DNA from: Plasmodium coatneyi
Taxonomy: Eukaryota; Apicomplexa; Aconoidasida; Haemosporida; Plasmodiidae
NCBI RefSeq assembly: GCF_001680005.1
Contig: NC_033567.1
Coordinates: 1,860,001 to 1,924,000 of the forward strand
Direction: 5' to 3'
DNA: 64,000 nt
Below are positions 24,150 through 33,777 of the stretch, in pieces. Numbering within the stretch: position 1 is the stretch's first letter; each line of letters begins with the position of its first letter. Position numbers and translations under genes: made by a program. The notes under the pieces were generated by a model. It made no database searches. It was not told where the DNA came from and saw only the letters and a program-made list of their open reading frames with translations.

Positions 24150-25532
24150 ATGAGCGAACAATGCATTCTGATACCGGGAGAATTTGGTGTGTACGTGCAG
24201 GTCTTCATCGGGTGTGTATCCATGGGCATATTAATAACCAAGTATCTTTTCGAGAAGCCAAGAAGAACTTTCATTGAATTTTTGAAGGACGTAATTGTTA
24301 TAATATGTGGATCAGTAACACTACATTTAGCAAACATATTTGCGTGCATATTCATTTTCCGATACCATATACTGTCCTATCTGTATAAAATTGAGATGGA
24401 TGAATGCTCCATTTATTTTATTCAAATAATAATTGATGCAACATTGGGTCTATATATGGAATATAAATTATTTGCATTATTTAAGTTACTAAAAATTAAA
24501 AAGGAGTACCTGCAAAACAACTCTATATCGTCTATATACAAGCCGACTGATGCTCTCTCTCACTATTCCTCCTTTGTCACCTTTTCCAACAGTAATGATT
24601 TAGAGAAAGGGAAAGATGAAAAAGGTGCGGCCACTATTAAAAGAACAAAAAAAGGCCACCCTGATGGTTGTTCCAAGGAATCAAATGTGAAAAAAGCATC
24701 TCCACAAAAGGACAAGGCTGATGCTTTTAGCTCAAATGAAACCACTGGTGCGTGTTCCCAAAATGATCCTCCACAAAATGGTTCAAACAATGTGGAAAGG
24801 ACCAAAGATAGTAACCCGGGCAAGACGGATAATGCCCTACATAATGTGTCCCCCAACGGAGGCGCCACAACCGGGGAAGTAACTATCCAGGGGCCGAGCA
24901 AGACGAATGAAACGAATGAAACAAATGAAATGCGCCAAATGAATGAAAACAAACTTGCAAATGCACACCCGGAGAAAGCCAACAAGCGTGAACAGCAAGG
25001 AGGAAATATCGAAGCGGAAGATGTAAGCAACACACGGGAAGAACAACCCCCCTACGAAGAGTGCAGCCAATACAACAAGTATAAAAAATACTACAACAAC
25101 AACTGCGAAGACTACAAAAATGAATTAAAATTACTGACGAAAGAACCCCCTAATGAAGAAGTATGCATTCAGCTAAACGAAAATGATGATGACGATAAAG
25201 AAAAGGAAGCTACATACGAAAATAAAAATTTAGAGATTTACAAAAAAATTGAAGAAAATTACATGGACATCGATTTGGTTCAAAATATTATCATCTGGGT
25301 ATCTGTAGTCCTAACGGCTAAGCTTATATCTTTGATTGTTTTTCTCTTCTTGTCTCCGATCTTTAACCTGTTAGTCATGGGAACCATAGCCCATATCAGC
25401 AACATGAGGTACAAGCTCCTCGTTGTGATGATCATAGTACCCTTCTTCTTCAACTTCATCATGTACTTCTACACGGATAGTATAGTCAAGACGAAGCACA
25501 CGTGCAGTAGTGCAAGCAGCGATAAAATTTAG
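24150..25532 (+). CDS. STIMATE/TMEM110-family multi-pass membrane protein
   Basis: Single exon, 460 residues, ATG at 24150. The N-terminal part has three hydrophobic segments (about residues 14-32, 45-70 and 88-110). The third contains CSIYFIQIIIDATLGLYMEY, matching the family pattern C-x-x-Y-F-x-x-x-x-x-D-x-T-x-G. The C-terminal part (about 370-450) has LVQNIIIWVSVVLTAKL and KLLVVMIIVPFFFNFIMYFY, matching the family's W-x-x-I-V-x-x-K-L and V-M-x-I-V-P-x-x-x-N signatures. Between them is a hydrophilic insert of roughly 230 residues rich in Lys, Asn, Asp and Glu, typical of Plasmodium. In animals STIMATE works at ER-plasma membrane junctions and fungal members are vacuolar. The parasite role is unknown. 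It converges with the GH35-like gene. Confidence 0.8.
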   Translation: MSEQCILIPGEFGVYVQVFIGCVSMGILITKYLFEKPRRTFIEFLKDVIVIICGSVTLHLANIFACIFIFRYHILSYLYKIEMDECSIYFIQIIIDATLGLYMEYKLFALFKLLKIKKEYLQNNSISSIYKPTDALSHYSSFVTFSNSNDLEKGKDEKGAATIKRTKKGHPDGCSKESNVKKASPQKDKADAFSSNETTGACSQNDPPQNGSNNVERTKDSNPGKTDNALHNVSPNGGATTGEVTIQGPSKTNETNETNEMRQMNENKLANAHPEKANKREQQGGNIEAEDVSNTREEQPPYEECSQYNKYKKYYNNNCEDYKNELKLLTKEPPNEEVCIQLNENDDDDKEKEATYENKNLEIYKKIEENYMDIDLVQNIIIWVSVVLTAKLISLIVFLFLSPIFNLLVMGTIAHISNMRYKLLVVMIIVPFFFNFIMYFYTDSIVKTKHTCSSASSDKI

Positions 25533-26234
25533 CCTCATCACATGGTTAGCGTCTTCATTTGTGTAACCCTCTTAGTGCACACCCCGTGTTGTTCTAACCT
25601 ACAACACGCCTCCGTCAACGTAAATTCCTCCCCACATACTAGTCCGTCGCCCGGGTTCTGTGATACAATATTCAGGCACATCCACATGCCTCTCATCCTT
25701 ACCCGCCATTCAAACATAGTGCTTTTTTTTTTTTTTTTTTTTTTTTTTTTTGTTTTAACGTAAGCTTTTGTTTTTGTCGCCCTAACGTTCCTTTTGAATG
25801 TACACCAAAACGCATGTTTTAAAATTCTTAATATAAATATTAACTTCAATTTTAATTTTAATTTTATCTTTTTTTTTTTTTTTGTTCTTCCTAATCGTGT
25901 TAAACGCGAATTCGTTTTAAAAAATTAATGAATACGTCTTGGCAGTCTATCAGAAGAGCGGCACACACATGTGGATGAATGCAAAGTTGTCCACTTACGT
26001 GAACGTGCATACCTCTACGTGGGCGCGCTAGCACATTTGCTATTCTCGCAGAATGTGCTGCGTGTAGAAGGAAATGTCCAAAAAAATAACGATTAATTTG
26101 ATAACAAAAAAAAAAGACAAAGCAAAGGTCGGGAAAGTGGAGACAATACAGTGGAGGCGGCGAAACCACCCAACGGCTGAACCGACCAACCACGTAGCCA
26201 TCTTAATATGACCGCGCTGCACTGCAAAAATGAC

Positions 26235-26266
<32 letters not shown>

Positions 26267-26298
26267 AGCGCTGCTAGGTTGAGTCAAGCCGAGCCAAC
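25533..26298. other. Convergent 3' spacer
   Basis: A 766-base spacer between tail-to-tail genes. It has a T28 run near 25724-25751, a T-rich tract at 25868-25883 and an A28 run at about 26235-26263, probably 3' untranslated sequence. No gene is seen. Confidence 0.55.
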
Positions 26299-29200
26299 TC
26301 AGGAGTCCAAAAACTCACTAACATTCTGAATGTCCTCAGACGCCGTTTCCTCCGTGGCATCATCGTACGAGCTGTTCACATAAATATTATGCGTAATTAT
26401 ATTTTCGATAATATTTTGATAATTCTGCTTGTTCCTCTCCTTCTCCTCTTTAATTTTAAAATAGTTGTGCAGAGCCTTGAAGCAGAAGTACGTGATAAAG
26501 ACGATAATGCTCAAAATGAAGAGGAACAAAATCCAGTTTACATACTTCTCCTTCTTCGTTAGCCGGTATACCCCCCCTTGTAGCACTTCACGAACGATTT
26601 CGACTTTGTAGGGGTTCCCCCCAAATTCATCAAACACAATGACGACGTTGATTCCTTCGATCAGCCAGTCGGTTGGTATGCGCATGTACCGTGTTAGTGG
26701 GATGCTAATTAAATTTTCATTCGTAGCAAATTTGTTTTTTTTTTCCTTTTTCATTTTTTTTCTTTTTTTTAATTTTTTCTCTTCATTTATTTCACTTTCG
26801 TAGCTTTCCTTATCGTCCGTTATCCAGAAGCTTCCCAACATGTGGTTGTTAATGTAGACAAACCCGCGACTCAGCCCGTCAATTTCTTTCAGCTTCTCAT
26901 CGTAAGCAGATAGCCTTAGCGAATATTTGGATCTTATGTAGTCCACATTTTTTACAAAATACAGCAAAGTGTACCACGTTAGAGGCGAATTGATGCTGTT
27001 CTCATTCACCTTGCTGAATTTGTTCAAATATTTAAAAATCCCCATTTTGCAATAATATTTAATTTTGTTAAAAAAAAAAGAGAAAAATCGAGAGGAACAC
27101 ATATTTATGAACGAATTAGTTATACTTTTCATTTCCGTTTTTTTACTGTCCAACAGCGTTTCGAAGTCCATATTTTCGTGTTCCACCTTTTCACTTCCGC
27201 TTTTTGATGTTTCCCCGTCCGTTGGCTTTTTTTCTCTCCCTTTATTTAGCAAATACGATTTTACGTACGTGTAGTCAAGCATGTTGTACATTTTCTTGTA
27301 CACTTCTACGTTTTTCTCATTTTTCATTATCTCCCCATGCAGACCAACACAGTTGTACAAATCGTATTCGTTCCTCGTGACGATGAATATGAACGTATCG
27401 GTACTTTCTCCCGAGTAGTAATTGTGCATACTTCGTTCGTTTTCACCGTACGTGGTGGTCGAACCATTTTCGTTGCTATGCACTCCAAGCGTTCTGTGCT
27501 CCAAGTCGTCGAAGATACTGCCTCTCTTATTGCATGTACTGGTTGTAGCTTCCTCTTCGTCTGATTCTTCCTGCACATCGCTTTGCACACATGTCTTGTT
27601 CCCCTTTTGGTGGTCATCCTTTGGTGAATTATCGCCTGACCCGTTCATATTTTTTTTTTTTTTTTTTTTTTTTTCCCCTGATTGTGTGTGTGTGTTCAGG
27701 GTTAGGTAGCCATTTTGTTCATCCACATTGGAGCTTTCACTCATATTATTATTTTTTTTTTTTATTTCATTTTGGCTAGCTCCATCTTGATGGAAAAAAT
27801 AATCCTTCTTTAAATCATTCACATTTATGTGGTTGAGGAAGTCCGTTCTGATGTTCTCTTTTGGGAAGCCTAGACCCAGATTTGCGCAAATTATGTAGAC
27901 CTTCTTCACGTTCAATAGTTCGATGTACTTGTACTCGTTAAACCCGCCGTAAAGGAACTTACCGTCCGCGTATACATACACGTAAAAGCTGTAATTACTG
28001 AGGAACAACTTCACATAGTTGACTTCATCTCTCATCGCAATTATGTACCACTGGAATTTTGTAAAATCGAGGGTCATATAGAAGTGGTTAAGTACATTAA
28101 TTTCGCGCACATGGTGTACATAATTGTTTGGAAAAAAGTTCGAAAAAATGTTCATATGTTTTGCAACACTTTTCGGAAGCAAACCTCCCCTTGTGCCGTT
28201 TTTTATACCCTCCTTTTTGTCCTGCTTCACACACATCAAGGGGCCCGACGTCGCTGCGTCGAGGGAGTACAGATACTTATCAATTGGGGGGTACACCTCC
28301 TTTCTGTTAATATACGAAACTTCGTAACTGTAATTGAAGGAAGAATCATAAATAATTTTCTTCTTAAATTCATTATACACAATGCAGCTAAAGCTGTTGA
28401 TGTTGTAATTCAGAGGCCCAACCTTTACATAAGTGCTTCCCTTAATGTTGTGGTTGCAAATAATCTTAATAGCACCATAGTCGTACATTTCAATGTTGGT
28501 GGAGATTTTCACTGGCCGTATGTAGTGCTCACTTTTTAGTAAGTGATGCCCATATTTGTAGAGAATTTTGAATATCTTCTTAATGTGTGAGTACAGAGGT
28601 TCCTTCTGGTTAAAGTACAGGTCCAACGGCTGCCCCGTCTCTTTGCTGTAATGCTCCAAGAACGTGTGCGTGTTGTTTATGTTATTGCCACTGTAGAAGG
28701 GGAATATGTTCAAAAACACTCCCCCCTTCGCCAGGAACACTAATATATTGTATGTCAGATCTTTGAAATTTCTTATGTGGCCAATGTAGTTGTTGCTGCT
28801 GTATTTGCTTTGGGCCCTTTTCACGCCCACGTGGATTTCCCCTGGGGGGGGGTCCTCCGGGGGGTCTTCAGAAGGGTCCGTCGATTGGTCTGCCAATTCG
28901 TCTGCGGACGGTCCCGTTTCGTTTACCGCGTTGCTCCCCATGGGGGGTTTCCCCTCATCGAGCTTAAAGGTCCGACTCTCCCGCGCTACGAGTTCGCTCA
29001 CCGGGGAAATCATCGACGGGGAAGAATCATGCACGATGGGTTCCTGAAAATGTCGCGTTAAAATGCTTGGCGAGTTCACATTATGTATGCTGTACTTGGC
29101 ACCAGTCCAGACCTGTGACCAGATGCAAGGCTTGTTTAACTTTATGCACTCATTGTCAAACCAGTTGTTATGAAAGAAATGATTGTAGCAATTGTTCCCC

Positions 29201-30462
29201 GCGTAGGAATTAATAAACTCGTCTTTAATAAAAGGATAGTTCGTCGTCAGGGTGTTAATTTTTCCAAAGTGCAATTGTACTAACTTGTAAATCTCGTTAA
29301 TGTACATCAGCCCCAATTCGTACTCCTTTAAAATTCTCATATACTGATTAAACCTAGCATATAGAACATACCCTATCGTAAGTATGTAGCTCCTTCTAAC
29401 CCGTTTGAAAAAATTCATTACACATTGTAGGAAGGATTCCCCCTCCGATTTGGTACCCTTAAAATAGGTCTCCACATTGCATATATTTCGAAAATAATTT
29501 CTGCGCTTCAAATCTATGATTACATACATGTAATAATTATCGAACGTTTTGTCAATATTCAGGTAGATGATTGGTCCATTATTTATGTTGGCATATTTTT
29601 TCAAGCGAGGCAGAATATAGTTAAACCATTTTATAGCCCTCTTAAAATAATACAAGCTGTAAATGCTATTGTATGTGTTATCTCCCCTAATGTAGGAGGC
29701 CTTCTTCCTATGAATCTCATTTTCTATGTGTTCCCAATTTACATTTTCCGGGTCTTCATTTGTGAAAAAACTCTTCTCTTTTCCAAACACATTAAAGGAT
29801 AAGTAGTCTCCAATTTTGCGTGTAAATTTCCTTCCCTTTCTTTCCTTCTCTATATACACATCCCTTATGTAGTCATTAAACTTTTTGCTGAACAAAACAT
29901 AAGTAGGAATATTCGAATTGTAAATATTATCGATGTACGGCCCTATGTCTAAAATGACGAACAGTCCATTGGACGCACAGAAGTTTAGCAAGTAGAAAAG
30001 CTTCGACTTGCTTGTATCATAAAGATCTTCCAAATATTCATTTTCAGGCCAAAATAAAAAGGTATATACTGTATTAAAATTTAACTCCTTTATTTTTTTC
30101 AGCACTATATACATGTCCCTCACACTCATATAAATGTATGGTATGTATGCACCCAAGATGAATGTCTTCAATTCGTTAATGTAGATTAGCCTATTCACAT
30201 GGGATACTTCAAACCCTGGTTTATTTTCGTTCTGTTCATTTTTCCCCTGATTTTTTTCATCACATGTGTGCTTTACAAACTTATATGTTATGATGTTCCT
30301 TTCTCTTTCCTGCTGTTTCGTTCCAAATAGGTCCCTCAATTTGGATAACACCACACTTCCCAGCCCCTCATTCTTCGGTGTAGTAGAACAAGAACAGACA
30401 AAGTCTGTTTCTATATTTGAGCCAAAGAGGTACAAGGAACATATTAAAAGGAGGGGGTTCAT
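26299..30462 (-). CDS. Beta-galactosidase (GH35)-like type I membrane protein, catalytic residues replaced
   Basis: Single exon, 1387 residues, ATG at 30462 with a signal peptide (NPLLLICSLYLFGS). Residues 90-190 follow the start of the GH35 barrel: FILGAYIPYIYMSVRDMYIV, LNFNTVYTFLFWPENEY and NGLFVILDIGPYI. Near residue 297, GPIIYLNIDKTFDN stands where active enzymes have GPIIxxQxENEYG, so the acid/base Glu is replaced by Thr. Near residue 450, IWSQVWTGAKY stands where enzymes have an SEFYTGW-type segment, so the nucleophile Glu is Gln. The C-terminal jelly-roll is recognisable (GFVYINNHMLGSFW; ISIPLTRYMRIPTDWL; INVVIVFDEFGGNPYKVE). Low-complexity inserts break the middle. One membrane helix (WILFLFILSIIVFITYFCF) precedes a cytosolic tail of about 55 residues. 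Likely a non-catalytic glycan-binding surface or endomembrane protein (inference). Confidence 0.85.
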   Translation of the reverse strand: MNPLLLICSLYLFGSNIETDFVCSCSTTPKNEGLGSVVLSKLRDLFGTKQQERERNIITYKFVKHTCDEKNQGKNEQNENKPGFEVSHVNRLIYINELKTFILGAYIPYIYMSVRDMYIVLKKIKELNFNTVYTFLFWPENEYLEDLYDTSKSKLFYLLNFCASNGLFVILDIGPYIDNIYNSNIPTYVLFSKKFNDYIRDVYIEKERKGRKFTRKIGDYLSFNVFGKEKSFFTNEDPENVNWEHIENEIHRKKASYIRGDNTYNSIYSLYYFKRAIKWFNYILPRLKKYANINNGPIIYLNIDKTFDNYYMYVIIDLKRRNYFRNICNVETYFKGTKSEGESFLQCVMNFFKRVRRSYILTIGYVLYARFNQYMRILKEYELGLMYINEIYKLVQLHFGKINTLTTNYPFIKDEFINSYAGNNCYNHFFHNNWFDNECIKLNKPCIWSQVWTGAKYSIHNVNSPSILTRHFQEPIVHDSSPSMISPVSELVARESRTFKLDEGKPPMGSNAVNETGPSADELADQSTDPSEDPPEDPPPGEIHVGVKRAQSKYSSNNYIGHIRNFKDLTYNILVFLAKGGVFLNIFPFYSGNNINNTHTFLEHYSKETGQPLDLYFNQKEPLYSHIKKIFKILYKYGHHLLKSEHYIRPVKISTNIEMYDYGAIKIICNHNIKGSTYVKVGPLNYNINSFSCIVYNEFKKKIIYDSSFNYSYEVSYINRKEVYPPIDKYLYSLDAATSGPLMCVKQDKKEGIKNGTRGGLLPKSVAKHMNIFSNFFPNNYVHHVREINVLNHFYMTLDFTKFQWYIIAMRDEVNYVKLFLSNYSFYVYVYADGKFLYGGFNEYKYIELLNVKKVYIICANLGLGFPKENIRTDFLNHINVNDLKKDYFFHQDGASQNEIKKKNNNMSESSNVDEQNGYLTLNTHTQSGEKKKKKKKNMNGSGDNSPKDDHQKGNKTCVQSDVQEESDEEEATTSTCNKRGSIFDDLEHRTLGVHSNENGSTTTYGENERSMHNYYSGESTDTFIFIVTRNEYDLYNCVGLHGEIMKNEKNVEVYKKMYNMLDYTYVKSYLLNKGREKKPTDGETSKSGSEKVEHENMDFETLLDSKKTEMKSITNSFINMCSSRFFSFFFNKIKYYCKMGIFKYLNKFSKVNENSINSPLTWYTLLYFVKNVDYIRSKYSLRLSAYDEKLKEIDGLSRGFVYINNHMLGSFWITDDKESYESEINEEKKLKKRKKMKKEKKNKFATNENLISIPLTRYMRIPTDWLIEGINVVIVFDEFGGNPYKVEIVREVLQGGVYRLTKKEKYVNWILFLFILSIIVFITYFCFKALHNYFKIKEEKERNKQNYQNIIENIITHNIYVNSSYDDATEETASEDIQNVSEFLDS

Positions 30463-31791
30463 TTTAACGGGATGTAGCTCTTCCTTTCGGCACCCATTGT
30501 GCTGTTCTGCGCATGGCGGGGGGGGGGGGGGGGGTGGAATATTACCCGGATAGAAGTAACTCGAGATGTTCCCCCCTTATGGCAACCAACTTTTACAATG
30601 TGTGAAGAATCTTCTCTCTGCCTCGTTCCACCGCATACTACGTGCCGCGTCCTTTCGCTTTATTTATTTACCTCCTTTTAGTAATATCCTGATGTGTAGC
30701 CTTTCCCCTTTTTCTCAGCATACTGAATTTCTCACACTGTGGTGTAATTCCCTCTTCGCGTAAATTGCACCACCCCCGGGTCTAGGGCATTTGGGCCTAT
30801 ACGCTTGGATCTCATAAACCGCACAAGCGTGCTCCCTATTCAAACACATACCAACCCATTTGCATACCTACCAGTATGGGTAACCCTGCAAAGGCGCAAA
30901 CAAGATTCTTCTCTTTCCCCTTTCCTTTTTTTATCACTCCACGTTAAGTGCCTATCAAGTGGCAATCTGGTACATGGTATTCTTAAAATAATTGCAAATT
31001 GGGGAACGTAAAAAAGAAAGGAAAAAAATCAAAAAGCTTGATTACGCCTTTTTGTAAAGATTCTTTCTGCACATCCTTGGCGCGCTTTAAAATGGTTCCC
31101 TTTTTTCTCTCGAACAAGAAAATTGCAAAAAAAAAAAAAAAAAAAAAAAATGACCTAAACGGATTGCACGCACAAAATATGCTACACTGTAACCATACCG
31201 GGAGAATTTTTTTTTTTCACCTTTATCAGCATCTGAACGTGTAGATATGAGGAGCTAACGATTAGGTCATGCATCTGGTGCGTTCCTTTACCAACTATCG
31301 TAAGGGTTGCCAAAAAGAAGTTAAGTTTTACAAAGTACTATGCATGCTATCCAGTAGGGACCTTTCCCAGTAACATTTTAGCTAAACGAAGAAAATATTT
31401 TAACGACGTAGTTGCGTGCACAAAATAGGAACATTTCTTCAGGTAAGCCACTCCCAACGGGGGTTCCTGCACCTCTTCAGGCATACATATGATACTGCAT
31501 GGATGATTTACGCGAGTGTGGTAGTCTCCCCCTTCATATGTGCACATGGGATGTTACAACTCAGCCGGCTGCCTCAACGCGTGTTCGCATTTTGATATGT
31601 ATTTTCTACATGCGGTGTGGTCCGGTTGCTACGTTCCGCTTTTGTCGGAAGGCACGGTGAAGGGGTTCACCTAGCAGACCTACCTCCACCGAGTTCACAG
31701 AACGAATCCACTCCAAAAGAATGCCCCGAAATTGCTCCTCCCAATCGACCTCATAAAAAAAAATCCCCCAAACGTAGGAGACGCATCCAAA
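30463..31791. promoter_or_regulatory. Divergent intergenic region (GH35-like / CZIB)
   Basis: About 1.3 kb between head-to-head genes. It includes an uninterrupted run of 17 G at 30518-30534, about 55 bases upstream of the GH35-like start, and a poly-A run at 31127-31150. No gene is seen. Confidence 0.55.
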
Positions 31792-32999
31792 ATGAAGAAC
31801 ACCGTGCTTCGAATAAAAGCCGAGTTGGAGAACGTTAAGAAGCTATACTGTGACGATGACTTCCTCTGGGTCTTTAACAGTACGAATAGGAAGGCATGGC
31901 ATGCCACCCAACCTGTACACACGATGACATGCGGTGCGAATTTATATTCATGCCCAACATTGCCCATCATATTGTGCTCCTCGTCTTACCCACACCATTT
32001 TCCCCCCCGCATTTCCCAGTTAAAGACAGCACGTCTTCCCTCACCAGGGAAAACATCGAATTTAGGAACACAGATGTTCTCGAAATTCCCAACAGCAGGG
32101 GGTAGGGACGCACAAATGGGAGTAGTTTCCCCTTTGTCTGCAGACCCACATGTGGACACACATGAGAACCCCCACGTGGTCAAACCTCCTAACAAGGAAA
32201 CAACTACCTACTTATGTCTGGACAACCCATTATTTGCATTGTGCGGAGGCACTCCACCCACCGCCCATTCCTCCCCTATTATGTAACCTTCCCCCTTTTC
32301 GCCCCTGCAGAACAGCCAATTTTCTGCTAAAATGGACTGAGTACCCGAAATACTCGACCATAAATTTCGTGAAGGTACGCACATGGGTCTCCATCCTCAC
32401 ATCGACATGCATGCATGCATGCGTGTTCCCTCATTATGAGGACCAATTTTACAAACATATTTTTGGTGGCGTATTATATTTACCCCTTCTTCTGACCCCC
32501 CTTATTGTAGACCAAAAACGGTTGCTGCTACGACAGCGGAGCGGACAACGACTGGAGAGACTTTGCCACCTTCGAGTGCCGAGGGTATGCCATGGGAGAT
32601 ACATTCAGAAAATTTGAATGGACAGACAAAGCGCTCTGAACCAGCAGATTGATTGCGGAATGGGAGCATATATCCAGTGAATGTCTTCCCCGTTTCTGTT
32701 TATCTTTCCACCCCATCGCTATACTACGTCCACCCCCCCCTGCAGAATCGAACTGGTCGACTTCCTCCCGCACGGAAACTTTATCGTGGAAGACATCAAG
32801 GGAAAAATTTACTACGACGTGAATTTGTCCGACGGAAATTGGTGTGACTACAACCAGGTGAGTGTCTGCCTGTGATCGGTGCTTCATGTATGGCTGTGTT
32901 TTTTCCCACCAATTCGGACTTTTTTTTTTTCTTTTTCACTCCACGCAGGACCACGAAATGTGCGTGGGCATTTACAACCTGGAGCATGAGATATCTTAA
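31792..32999 (+). CDS. CZIB/UPF0587 (C1orf123-like) protein lacking the CxxC zinc ligands, six exons
   Basis: The model is join(31792-31879, 32020-32101, 32311-32374, 32511-32584, 32746-32857, 32949-32999), 156 residues, against 160 in human CZIB. All introns are GT-AG and all phases agree. Exon 1 (LRIKAELENVKKL..DDDFLWVFN) matches the family N-terminus. Exons 4-5 give WRDFATFECRGIELVDFLP and YYDVNLSDGNWCDYN, and exon 6 gives VGIYNLEHEIS, all close to the family. Human CZIB binds zinc with two CxxC pairs. Here the first pair aligns with KDSTSS after WVFNI, and the second with LLKWTEY after NSRGTA, so all four cysteines are gone. The function of the family is poorly known (metal homeostasis has been proposed). 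It converges with the PITP gene. Confidence 0.9.
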
Positions 33000-33777
33000 A
33001 AGGGGGGGAAAAAAAAAGTGCAAAATAAGCGAATGCTACGATTCAATCGTACTGAAATAAAATTATGGCTTAAAATGTTTGCATATCATCAAGGCATAGT
33101 TGCCATGCCACGCACGGAAATATATCCCGTATAGGGTAAAGTTTCAAAAATTAAAAAAAAAAATAAATAAAATAGGAAAATAAAAATTATTAATCTGGTT
33201 TATGTGATTAATGTGGTTAAAGTGGTGAAAACAGAAGCAGAAGCAAACGCAAACGTGATGATGAATGAAACAGCAGCAACACGTAGAGACGGGAAACAGA
33301 AAGACCCGATATGAATGATCAAATAACATACACAATTAGGAACGAATACATTCCCCTCTACGCGCAACAAGAAAAAAAAGAAATGAAAAGGCATACGTAT
33401 GCGGTGAAAAGGATATAGGGAATAACACAATAAAAAAAGAAACGGAATGAAAGGATGCAGCAGATGAGAGTGATTCAATGAGAAGGATAAGGTAGGATCA
33501 AATGTGAGCATATATGCGAAAGGGTAATTCGGATGAAGGAGATAAAGGGGGCGGCTGAATTGCCTGCTAAGCTAAGCGCTCCCATGGGTTCAAAAGCAAA
33601 TGTACGCGCACTTATGCAAAGAGTGCATAACTGTGCAGTTTTATATGCCTTCCCTTCTTACTCTTATTTTTATTAAAAAAAAAAAGAAAACGCTTCACAT
33701 CATTGGCAGTTAATTCCATCCAAGTAGAGGATCTTCCTTCATTTTAAGGTCCATTCAGTTCTTCTCCTTTATTTCCC
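33000..33777. other. Convergent 3' spacer
   Basis: A 778-base spacer between tail-to-tail CZIB and PITP genes, purine-rich on the plus strand with short A runs. No gene is seen. The minus-strand frames here are T-rich low complexity. Confidence 0.6.

Noticed and set aside
23819..24355. Minus-strand 178-codon open frame
   Set aside because: It overlaps the start of the STIMATE-family gene antisense and consists largely of Phe-rich translation of a poly-A tract.
31732..32286. Single 184-codon frame across the CZIB gene
   Set aside because: It reads through introns. Only the spliced model aligns with the CZIB family from end to end.
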